A DNA stretch of 64,000 nucleotides from JACTMI01 sp964618415. GTDB lineage: Bacteria > Acidobacteriota > Thermoanaerobaculia > Multivoradales > JAGPDF01. Under the pieces are notes generated by a model. The model saw only the letters and a list, made by a program, of their open reading frames with translations, made no database searches and was not told where the DNA came from. The DNA lies in assembly GCA_964618415.1 (NCBI GenBank), contig CAZUAT010000002.1, positions 62,001 to 126,000 of the forward strand, in the 5' to 3' direction. The first letter of the stretch is position 1, and each line of letters opens with the position of its first letter. Positions 42,038 to 49,897 of this stretch are shown piece by piece. Position numbers and translations under genes: made by a program.

Positions 42038-43522
42038 ATGTCGCAGACGGTGAAGGTCGGAATCTTCATGACCGTGGCGCTGGTGCTGCTGGGATGGTTG
42101 ATCCTGCGCATCGAAGACTGGTCACCGTTCGCGGCACCGGGCAAGCGCGTCGATGCGGTCTTCGACTCGGTGGTCGGTCTCGACGACAAGGCGGCGGTCC
42201 GTGTGGCCGGGGTGCGGGTCGGGCGGGTCGACGGCATCCGGCTCGACGCCGACGGCCGTCGGGCGCGGATCACGTTGCTGCTCGATGCCGGCGTCACGCT
42301 GACCCAAGGAGCGGAGGCGACGATCTCCAATCAGGGCCTGCTGGGCGACAAGTTCGTCGAGCTGGTGCCTGGAGCGCCCGGGCTGCCGGAGCTCGCCGAG
42401 GGTGCCGTCCTGCCCGGGCGCACGCCGGTGAGCTTCGATCAGGCGATGGCCAAACTGGAGAAGATCGGCGACTCGATCGAAGGCTTCTTGTCGGGTGAAG
42501 GGGGCGAGGGCGGCAGCGCGGGCGGCGGTTTCGGAGTGCTGATCGACAGCATCCGGGCGACCTCGGACGAGCTGCGCGGTCTGATCGTCGAGAATCGCGC
42601 CAGCGCCGGCGCCACGATGCGTAACTTCGAGCGCTTCAGCGCGACCCTCGCCGACGAGCTGCCGCGGCTGACTGCCCGCATCGAGCAGGTCCTCGGGCAG
42701 GTCGATGGGGTGATCACCGAGAACCGAGGCGAGCTGCGCTCGTCGATGGCCAACATCAGCGAGGTGACCGACCGCATCCGGACCTCGGTCGACAATCTCA
42801 ACGAGATCACCACCAAGATCGCCTCCGGCGAGGGCACGATCGGCAAGCTGGTCAACAGCGACGAGGCGCACGACGAACTGATGTCGGCGCTCGGCAGTGT
42901 CGAGAAGGGGGTCACGGCGCTGGGCGATACGCTCGGCCGGGTCCAGAAGCTGCGCCTCGACGTCGCCATGGAGAGCGCCTGGCTGACCGAGCCCGAGGAG
43001 GCGCGCAGCCGGGTGCGCCTCGACATCCTGCCGCAGGGCAGCGAGAGTGCGCGCTTCTACCGCGTCGATGTGGTGAGCGATCCGACCGGACGGCTCACTC
43101 AGCGGTTCGACACGATCACGACCACGCTGCCGGACGGCAGCACCGAGATCACGACGATCGAACGGCTGCGGCGCGAGCAGAAGCGGGCGGAGTTCTCGGC
43201 CCTGGTCGGGTTCCCGTTCGCGGAGCGGCGCGGCCGCTTCTGGGCCGGCCTGGTCGAGAACAGCGGCGGCGCGGAGGTCGACTACGCGCTGGTGCCCGAG
43301 AAGCTCTGGCTGTCGCTCACCGCCTACGACTTCTCGCGCGAGTTCGATCTCGATCCGCACGTGCGCCTGACCGCCGAGTGGCGACCGTGGGAGAACGTCT
43401 ACGTCACCGGCGGCTGGGACGACCTGCTGGTGGGCGAGAACGACTCGCCGTTCCTCGGTGCCGGTCTGCGCTGGACCGACGACGACCTCAAGTATCTCGC
43501 CGGCTCGATGCCGAAGTTCTGA
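42038..43522 (+). CDS. mlaD: MCE (MlaD-like) protein with C-terminal beta-rich, barrel-like domain
   Basis: The 494-residue protein has an N-terminal anchor (GIFMTVALVLLGWLILRI), one MCE domain (about 38-115, DSVVGLDDKAAVRVAGVRVG, ISNQGLLGDKFVEL), a long helical part (about 130-310) and a C-terminal beta-rich domain (about 320-494) of alternating aromatic strands (FSALVGFPFAERRGRFWAGL, LWLSLTAYDFSREF, WENVYVTGGWDDLL) that ends in Phe, as outer-membrane barrels do. E. coli MlaD is only about 183 long. A GGGAGG precedes the ATG. Probably a bridge between inner and outer membranes. Confidence 0.88.
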   Translation: MSQTVKVGIFMTVALVLLGWLILRIEDWSPFAAPGKRVDAVFDSVVGLDDKAAVRVAGVRVGRVDGIRLDADGRRARITLLLDAGVTLTQGAEATISNQGLLGDKFVELVPGAPGLPELAEGAVLPGRTPVSFDQAMAKLEKIGDSIEGFLSGEGGEGGSAGGGFGVLIDSIRATSDELRGLIVENRASAGATMRNFERFSATLADELPRLTARIEQVLGQVDGVITENRGELRSSMANISEVTDRIRTSVDNLNEITTKIASGEGTIGKLVNSDEAHDELMSALGSVEKGVTALGDTLGRVQKLRLDVAMESAWLTEPEEARSRVRLDILPQGSESARFYRVDVVSDPTGRLTQRFDTITTTLPDGSTEITTIERLRREQKRAEFSALVGFPFAERRGRFWAGLVENSGGAEVDYALVPEKLWLSLTAYDFSREFDLDPHVRLTAEWRPWENVYVTGGWDDLLVGENDSPFLGAGLRWTDDDLKYLAGSMPKF

Positions 43523-43540
43523 GCGCGGCGGCGGACGAGG

Positions 43541-44896
43541 ATGAGCCGGACGCTGCACGTCTGCCAGGCCTGCGGGCACCAGTCGCTCAAGTGGCTGGGG
43601 CGCTGCCCGGAGTGTGGCGCCTGGTCGAGCTTCGTCGAGGAGGTGCGCGACACGCCGCGCCGCGCAGCGGCGTCGAAAGGCGGCGGCGCGACGCTGGTGG
43701 CCCTGTCGGAGGTCGAGCAGGAGGCGGTGGTGCGGGCGCCGTCCGGGCTGGCGCAGCTCGACCGGGTGCTGGGCGGCGGAGTGGTCGAAGGCGGGGCGGT
43801 GCTGCTCGCCGGCGAGCCGGGGATCGGCAAGTCGACCCTGCTGCTGCAGGTGGCCGAACGGCTGGCGGCCGGCGGGCGCACGGTCGTCTACGCGAGCGCG
43901 GAGGAGTCGCCGCGCCAGCTGCGGCTGCGCGCCGAGCGACTCGGGGCCGTCTCGCCGGCGGTGCAGGTGGCGGGCGAGACCCGACTCGAGCCGCTGCTGG
44001 CGGCGCTCGCCGAGGCGGCGCCGGGGGCGGTACTGGTCGATTCGATCCAGGCGCTGCGCAGCGACGAGCTGGAGTCGCCGCCGGGCGCGATCGGGCAGGT
44101 GCGCCACTGCGCGCATCGGTTGGTGGAGTTCGCCAAGCGCAGCGGCGCGGCGCTCTTTCTGGTCGGCCACGTGACCAAGGAGGGGACGATCGCCGGCCCG
44201 AAGTCGCTCGAGCACCTGGTCGACACGGTGCTGTCGTTCGAAGGGGAACGCGAGTCGGAGTACCGGATTCTGCGCGCCTCGAAGAACCGCTTCGGCGCCA
44301 CCGGTGAGCTGGCGATGTTCGAGATGCGCGAGAGCGGCCTGGTGCCGGTGCCCGACCCGTCCCGGGTCCTGCTGGCGCGGCGCCGCGAGGGTGCGCCCGG
44401 CTCGGCGGTGCTGCCCACGCTCTCCGGTTCGCGTCCGCTGCTGGTCGAGGTGCAGGCGCTGGTTTCACCGACCAGCTTTCCGTCCCCGCGCCGCATGGCG
44501 GTCGGCCTGGACGCCAACCGGGTGGTGCTGCTGGTGGCGGTGCTCGAGCGCTTCGCGCGGCTCGGGCTGGCCGACCGCGACGTCTTCCTCAATGTGGTCG
44601 GCGGCCTGACGATCAAGGAGCCGGCAGCCGACCTCGCGGTCGCCGCGGCGCTGATCTCGGCCACCCGCGGCGTCGTCCTGCCGCCCGACGCCGTCTACTT
44701 CGGCGAAGTCGGCCTGCTCGGCGAGATCCGCCCCGTCGGCGGCGCCGACGCCCGCCTGCGCGAAGCCACCGCCCACGGCTTCCGCCGCGCCGTCATGACC
44801 CGCACCGAAGGCCTCCAGCCCCGCGAAGGCCTCACGCGCGTCGAAGTCGCCACCCTGGAGGACCTGGCCGCCCAGATCGCTCCTGCGGACAGGTAG
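43541..44896 (+). CDS. radA: DNA repair protein RadA
   Basis: Branch-migration helicase in recombination. The 451-residue protein has the four-cysteine zinc finger CQACGHQS...CPECGAW, Walker A GEPGIGKST (Lys97), the RadA-specific KNRFGATGELAMFEM and the C-terminal Lon-like domain (AVGLDANRVVLLVAVLER, DVFLNVVGGLTIKEPAADL). It has its own short leader (18 nt after mlaD). Confidence 0.96.
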   Translation: MSRTLHVCQACGHQSLKWLGRCPECGAWSSFVEEVRDTPRRAAASKGGGATLVALSEVEQEAVVRAPSGLAQLDRVLGGGVVEGGAVLLAGEPGIGKSTLLLQVAERLAAGGRTVVYASAEESPRQLRLRAERLGAVSPAVQVAGETRLEPLLAALAEAAPGAVLVDSIQALRSDELESPPGAIGQVRHCAHRLVEFAKRSGAALFLVGHVTKEGTIAGPKSLEHLVDTVLSFEGERESEYRILRASKNRFGATGELAMFEMRESGLVPVPDPSRVLLARRREGAPGSAVLPTLSGSRPLLVEVQALVSPTSFPSPRRMAVGLDANRVVLLVAVLERFARLGLADRDVFLNVVGGLTIKEPAADLAVAAALISATRGVVLPPDAVYFGEVGLLGEIRPVGGADARLREATAHGFRRAVMTRTEGLQPREGLTRVEVATLEDLAAQIAPADR

Positions 44897-44898
44897 TT

Positions 44899-44943
44899 GG
44901 AGGCAAAGACAAGAAGCTCTCTAGAAGGGAAAGACAAAGAGCC
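44899..44943 (+). repeat. Purine-rich low-GC intergenic repeat, copy C
   Basis: Just after the radA stop: GGAGGCAAAGACAAGAAGCT, then CTAGAAGGGAAAGACAAAG. It shares AAGCTC..TAGA.GGAAA.GAC with copies A and B and, like them, is followed by GC-rich sequence with GG(C/T)TGGCCGG-like words. The 113-nt gap to 45010 holds nothing else. Confidence 0.6.
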
Positions 44944-45009
44944 GCAGCGCCGCAGGCGGCACCGGACGGGGAGCGAGGGGGTCTCAGGTTGGCCGGCCAG
45001 CGGCCTGCC

Positions 45010-45780
45010 TCAGCGGCGGGTGCCGGGCCAGATGAGGTCGGGGGGTGGGTCGGCGGGGCGGCCGAAGACGTAGCCTTGGGCGAACTCGACGTCGAGGGCG
45101 ATGACTGCGTCGAGTTCGCTCTCGGTCTCGACTCCCTCGGCGATCACCTGGGCCTCCATCCGGTGGCAGAGGTCGACGATCGACTGCAGCAGCTTGAACT
45201 GGCGGGTGCCCGGAGTGAGGCCGGCGATCAGCTCGCGGTCGAGCTTGACGATTTCCGGGTGCAGATCCGAGATGTACTTGAGATTCGAGAAGCCGGCGCC
45301 GAGGTCGTCGATGGCCAGCGCGATCCCCTTGCGGCGGATCTCGGCCAGCACCGAGTGACACTGCGTGAAGTACTTGAGCGGCACCGACTCGGTGATCTCG
45401 AGCGTCACCGGCCACTTGTGGCGGAACATCGGATCGTCCGGGCGGACCAGCCAGCCGTAGTCGAACTCGTGCGGATGGATGTTCAGGAAGAGCGAGTAGC
45501 CGAGACAGTGCCGGACGGCCTGCTCACGGTGGATGCAGCCCAGTTCGGCGATGCGTCCCGCCTGGATCGCCACCTCGAACATCTCCGGAGTCGACGTGAA
45601 GATATCGGTGCGCGGCCGGGCCAGCGCCTCGTAGGCGTGCAGGCGGCGGCGCTTGACGTCGGCGATCGGCTGGAAGGCGACGTCGACCGCTCCCTCGTCG
45701 ACCGCGGCATGGATGGCCCGGACCTTTTCGGCCGAGTAGAGCGAGCCGCTCGATGCTGCCAGCGAGGGGGGGAGGCTCAC
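45010..45780 (-). CDS. EAL-domain c-di-GMP phosphodiesterase
   Basis: The 256-residue protein is a stand-alone EAL domain: AYEALARPRTD (EAL motif), SLFLNIHPHEFDYGW, VTLEITESVPL, AIDDLGAGFSNLKYI, IVKLDRELI and VIAEGVETESELDAV. The metal ligands (EAL Glu, LNI Asn, ITES Glu, two Asp, Lys, and the Glu of EGVET) are all present, so it is probably active. There is no sensor, REC or GGDEF domain. The GTG start overlaps the purC stop (GTGA). Confidence 0.92.
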   Translation of the reverse strand: MSLPPSLAASSGSLYSAEKVRAIHAAVDEGAVDVAFQPIADVKRRRLHAYEALARPRTDIFTSTPEMFEVAIQAGRIAELGCIHREQAVRHCLGYSLFLNIHPHEFDYGWLVRPDDPMFRHKWPVTLEITESVPLKYFTQCHSVLAEIRRKGIALAIDDLGAGFSNLKYISDLHPEIVKLDRELIAGLTPGTRQFKLLQSIVDLCHRMEAQVIAEGVETESELDAVIALDVEFAQGYVFGRPADPPPDLIWPGTRR

Positions 45781-46682
45781 AGATCCTCGGGCTTCCGTCC
45801 GGTCAGGCGCTCGAAAGCCGCCACGTAGCGGTCGCGTGTTCCCTGCACGACCTCGTCGGGCAGCGCCGGCGGGGCCGACTCGCGGTCCCAGCCGACCGAG
45901 TCCAGCCAGTTGCGGACGAACTGCTTGTCGAACGACACCGGTTCGGTCCCGGGCTGCCACGCGTCGGCCTCCCAGTAGCGCGACGAATCGGGCGTCAGCG
46001 CCTCGTCGATCAGCGTGATCTCGCCGTCGATCCAGCCGAACTCGAACTTCGTGTCGGCCAGCAGCAGACCGGCGGCGGCCGCCTGGGCGGCGCCAGCGGC
46101 GTAGAGCGCCAGGGTCAGGTCGCGCAGCCGGGTCGCCACCTCCACGCCCAGCTCGTCGGCTACCCGCGCGAACGTGACGTTCTCGTCGTGGCCGGACTCG
46201 GCCTTGGTGGCCGGCGTGAAGATCGGCACCGGCAGGCGGCTGGCCCGCTCGAGTCCTCCCGGCAGCGGCACGCCGCAGACGGCGCCGCCCTCGACGTATT
46301 CGCGATAACCGCTGCCGGCCAGGTAGCCGCGCGCCACGCACTCGAACGGGATCACCTTGGCCTTGCGGGCGAGCACCGCGCGGCCGCGCAGCAGGTCGGC
46401 GTGGCGGCGCACCTCCGGCGGCATGGCGTCGAGATCGGCGGTAACGAGGTGATTGCCCACCACGCTGGCGAGTCGCTCGAACCACCAGTTCGTCAGCTGG
46501 CTGAGGACCTTGCCCTTGCCCGGGATCGGGGGGCGCAGCACATGGTCGTAGGCCGACAGGCGGTCCGTGGCGACGATCAGCAACTCATCGCCCAGATCGA
46601 AGACGTCGCGCACCTTGCCGCGCCTGGGCGCAGGCAGACCCGCCAGATCCAGTTCCCAGACCGCACCGGCTTGCGAACTCAT
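45777..46682 (-). CDS. purC: SAICAR synthetase
   Basis: Purine synthesis step that joins CAIR and aspartate. The 301-residue protein has RRGKVRDVFDLGDELLIVATDRLSA in family style (pieces: GKVRDVF, VATDRLSAYD), VARGYLAGSGYREY, LLADTKFEFG and DEALTPDSSRYW; it is the eukaryote-like 300-residue form. It has GGGAGG upstream. It is the middle of a leftward set: cyclase-like protein (18 nt upstream), purC, EAL. Confidence 0.95.
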   Translation of the reverse strand: MSSQAGAVWELDLAGLPAPRRGKVRDVFDLGDELLIVATDRLSAYDHVLRPPIPGKGKVLSQLTNWWFERLASVVGNHLVTADLDAMPPEVRRHADLLRGRAVLARKAKVIPFECVARGYLAGSGYREYVEGGAVCGVPLPGGLERASRLPVPIFTPATKAESGHDENVTFARVADELGVEVATRLRDLTLALYAAGAAQAAAAGLLLADTKFEFGWIDGEITLIDEALTPDSSRYWEADAWQPGTEPVSFDKQFVRNWLDSVGWDRESAPPALPDEVVQGTRDRYVAAFERLTGRKPEDL

Positions 46683-46700
46683 GTGCCTCCCGCGATGATG

Positions 46701-48698
46701 TCACGCTCCGAGCGTGGCCCGGAACTCCCTTTCGATCAGATCGACCAGATCGCCGCCGCGCAGTTCGAGCAGCGTGTGGTCCCCCCAGAGCCCGGCGTCG
46801 ACGATCTCGTAGATCGGCGTGTTGTCGAGGCCCTTGAGCTGCGCCACCCCGAGCTTCCGGAAGCCGGCCAGCAGACTGTGGCCGGGCACCTCGAGCTTGA
46901 CCGCGGTCCAGGTGCGATCGCCGTCGACCAGGCGGAAGACGCGGTCGAAAGCGCGCTCGCCGCTCAGCCGGGCGACCAGCTCGCCGGTCGCCACGATCCC
47001 CTCGTTGACCAGCGATCCGTTGGTGTTGATGTAGGCGAAGAAGCCGCGCTCCTGCTCCTGCTTGTCGACCACGTCGGCGTTGCGCTTGTACATCGGCGCG
47101 AAGAAGCGGTTGACCGTCGCCTCCGGGTAGCCGTTGATGATCAGCAGATTGCGGATCTCCTCGATGTCCCGGTGCCCCTTGCCCGTCGTCAGGCGGGTCA
47201 GTTCCACCACGCCGTGGCCGAAGAACTCGTAGCGCTCGGCTTCGGTTGCGACGCCGATGCGGATCGGCAGCAGCCGGTACTGGCCGTGATTGAGCGCGAT
47301 CCGCAGGCCCTTGCTGAACGGGAAGCCGCGCGTGAGTGCCTCGCGATAGGCGCGCTGGATCAGGATTGCCAGCCCGACCAGGTAGCGCGCCTCGCGACTC
47401 GAGTAGAAGGCGCCGTCGCCGAGGTACTTCTCGAGCTTCGCGCGGTGCTGGGTGGCGAGTCGGTTCACCTTGCGCTGGAAGCGGAACATCATCCGGAACG
47501 AGCGGTCCTGCTCGAGCGTGCCCGAGCGCCGGAGCATGGTCACCGTCTCGGTGAAGTCGGAGATGTCGTAGACCAGACCGAAGCGCGACACCACCGGGTC
47601 GACCACCCAGGGCGCCATGAAGTCGAGCGGCCGGGTGCTTCCCGACAGTCGCACCCATTCGGCCTGTCCGCCAGCTCCGCGCGGCGATCGGGTCTGGCCC
47701 ACCAGCGCGTCGCCCTGGCGCTCGCACAGCACGATCGAGCGGCGCATCGCCTGCAGCAGCTCGAACTCCTTGAGCTTGAGCAGCAGGTTCTCCCAGACGT
47801 GGACGAGCTGCGGCGACAGCAGCTGCTCGGAGTCCCAGCCGGCGCGCGAGGCGAGAAAGGTCACCATGCCGGGCCGGTTGAGGTGGGTTCGCGGGTCGTC
47901 GGTGCGCGGCAGACCGAGCACGCCTGCCAGGCGCGCCAGCTCCGGGTCGCTGCGCAGCTCGGTGGCATACCACTCGGTGAGCCGCAGCAGCCGGGTGCGG
48001 AAGTCGCGCCCGTCGAGCCGCAGGCAGCCGTTGAAGTAGCTCGACAGTTCCGCGAGGTTGGGGCTGACGTGCGTCTCGGAGAGGATCAGCACGTTGTCCC
48101 GCATGCGGGTGAACAGCGCCGGGAATAGCTGCTCTTCCTCCTCGTCGGTGTCGCTCGACAGCCGCTGCGCCAGCTCGTAATTGAGATTGGTCAGCCGGTC
48201 GATCACCTTCTGCAGCACGCGGTACTTGAGCAGGTCGCCCCAGTCGCGCCCGGCGGTGGCGTCTCGGCGCAGGAAGCGCTTCGGCGTCTCGCGCAGCACC
48301 CGCGCCATGGTGCCGGAGTGCCAGAGCCAGAAGATCGCCGGGAAGCTGCGGCCGTAGCTGGCGGTCGTGACGTTCTCGGCCGCCCGCATCAGCAGCAGGC
48401 GGTAGCTCTCCCACGAGCCCTGAAAAGTGGGGGAGTCGAAGGAGCTGCGCTGCAGGATGGCGAGCTCGACCTCCTCCTCCTGGATGACGTAGTGCTCGAA
48501 TGCGCGCTCGAGCGCGTCGAGCTCGGGCGTCGTGAGCACCGGAAATCCGTGCAGCGGCGTTGCCGCCTCGTCCTCGAGGTAAATGCGGTGCAGGGGGGGC
48601 AGCGAACGTTCCGCATCCGGCAGGATTCGTCGGATCTCCTCGGGGTCCCGGAGCAGGAAGTTGAACGGACCGGTGAGGAGCTGGACGAACGGGACCAT
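46701..48698 (-). CDS. Large protein with divergent class III nucleotidyl-cyclase-like domain
   Basis: The 665-residue soluble protein begins with about 350 helical residues of no recognised family. From about 370 it resembles a class III cyclase: GLVYDISDFTE with Asp378, KYLGDGAFY with Asp428, 50 residues apart as the two metal aspartates of cyclases are, and KGLRIALNHGQY in place of the GIHTG strand. The usual substrate-specifying and transition-state residues could not be placed with confidence, so activity is open. The last 100 residues (VFRLVDGDRTWTAVKLEV) are beta-rich. It lies upstream of purC and the EAL gene on the same strand. Confidence 0.75.
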   Translation of the reverse strand: MVPFVQLLTGPFNFLLRDPEEIRRILPDAERSLPPLHRIYLEDEAATPLHGFPVLTTPELDALERAFEHYVIQEEEVELAILQRSSFDSPTFQGSWESYRLLLMRAAENVTTASYGRSFPAIFWLWHSGTMARVLRETPKRFLRRDATAGRDWGDLLKYRVLQKVIDRLTNLNYELAQRLSSDTDEEEEQLFPALFTRMRDNVLILSETHVSPNLAELSSYFNGCLRLDGRDFRTRLLRLTEWYATELRSDPELARLAGVLGLPRTDDPRTHLNRPGMVTFLASRAGWDSEQLLSPQLVHVWENLLLKLKEFELLQAMRRSIVLCERQGDALVGQTRSPRGAGGQAEWVRLSGSTRPLDFMAPWVVDPVVSRFGLVYDISDFTETVTMLRRSGTLEQDRSFRMMFRFQRKVNRLATQHRAKLEKYLGDGAFYSSREARYLVGLAILIQRAYREALTRGFPFSKGLRIALNHGQYRLLPIRIGVATEAERYEFFGHGVVELTRLTTGKGHRDIEEIRNLLIINGYPEATVNRFFAPMYKRNADVVDKQEQERGFFAYINTNGSLVNEGIVATGELVARLSGERAFDRVFRLVDGDRTWTAVKLEVPGHSLLAGFRKLGVAQLKGLDNTPIYEIVDAGLWGDHTLLELRGGDLVDLIEREFRATLGA

Positions 48699-48892
48699 GA
48701 GGTCTCTGGAGTCTCGGGCGCGTACTCGGGTGCGGATGCCGCGTGGTGTCTGCGCGACCTTATCGCATCCCGGGCGCCTGCGAACGCGCCGTGGACGCTC
48801 TCCGGCTGCGGCCCGGATCGGCCGAACGGATTGATAGACTCCCGTCCGCTCCGGACTCGGCCTGCCGCCGACCCGCGGCCCTTCGACCGGAC

Positions 48893-49897
48893 ATGCCGAC
48901 CGCGCCAGCCCCGACCGCCGTTCCCGCCCCCGGTCCGCCCGGGACGCTCGCCTTGGAGGTCGACCTCGACGTCACCGTGCTCGTGCCAGTGCTCGACGAG
49001 GAGGGTTCGGTCGAGGAGCTCGCCGCGCGGGTGGCCGGCGTCCTCGACGGCCTCGGGCGCAGCTTCGAGATCATTTTCGTCGACGACGGTTCGCGCGACG
49101 CGACGGTTGAGCGGATCCGCGCCGCCCGGCAGCGCGACGACCGGGTGAAGCTGGTGCGGCTGCGGCGCAACTTCGGCAAGGCCGCGGCGCTCACCGCGGG
49201 GTTCGATCGTGCCCGCGGGCGCTGCGTGGTCACCATCGACGGCGACCTGCAGGACGACCCGGACGAGATCCCGCGGCTGCTCGAGGGGGTCGAGTCGGGC
49301 AATCTCGACCTGGTCTCGGGGTGGAAGAAGGAGCGCCGCGACCCGCTGTCGAAGACGCTGCCTTCGCGGCTGTTCAACTGGGCAACCCGGCGGGTGGCGC
49401 AGGTCGATCTGCACGACTTCAACTGCGGTTTCAAGGCCTACCGTCGCGAGGTGCTCGAGCAGGTGCCGATCTACGGCGAGCTGCACCGCTACATCCCGGT
49501 TCTGGCGGCGCGGCGCGGTTTTCGGATCGGCGAACTGGCGGTGCGCCACCACCCGCGCCGCAGCGGCGTCTCCAAGTACGGCTGGGACCGCTTCTACAAG
49601 GGGCTGCTCGACCTGCTGACCGTGCTGTTCATCACCCGCTACACGCGCCGTCCGCTGCACCTGTTCGGGGCCTTCGGCATGGCGGCCTTCGCGGCTGGCT
49701 TCCTGATCGACGCCTGGCTGGCGTTCCTGTGGGCGTTTCGCGGCGAGTCGCTCTCCAACCGCCCGCTGCTCATCTTCGGCGTGCTGCTGATGGTGCTCGG
49801 CGTCCAGGTGCTGACGACCGGACTGCTCGCCGAGATGATGACCCACAAGACGTTCGAACGCGGCGACAGCTATTCGGTGCGGGAGATCCTCGATTAG
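48893..49897 (+). CDS. Family 2 glycosyltransferase, DPM1/GtrB-like
   Basis: The 334-residue protein has a proline-rich start, the GT-A fold with VTVLVPVLDEEGSVEEL, IIFVDDGSRDATVE, LRRNFGKAAALTAGFD and VTIDGDLQDDP (metal DxD-type site), and two C-terminal membrane segments at about 250-270 and 290-312. It probably charges a polyprenyl-phosphate with a sugar. A TAGACT box lies at 48834-48839, about 54 nt before the ATG at 48893. Its stop is inside the start region of the next glycosyltransferase gene. Confidence 0.9.
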   Translation: MPTAPAPTAVPAPGPPGTLALEVDLDVTVLVPVLDEEGSVEELAARVAGVLDGLGRSFEIIFVDDGSRDATVERIRAARQRDDRVKLVRLRRNFGKAAALTAGFDRARGRCVVTIDGDLQDDPDEIPRLLEGVESGNLDLVSGWKKERRDPLSKTLPSRLFNWATRRVAQVDLHDFNCGFKAYRREVLEQVPIYGELHRYIPVLAARRGFRIGELAVRHHPRRSGVSKYGWDRFYKGLLDLLTVLFITRYTRRPLHLFGAFGMAAFAAGFLIDAWLAFLWAFRGESLSNRPLLIFGVLLMVLGVQVLTTGLLAEMMTHKTFERGDSYSVREILD

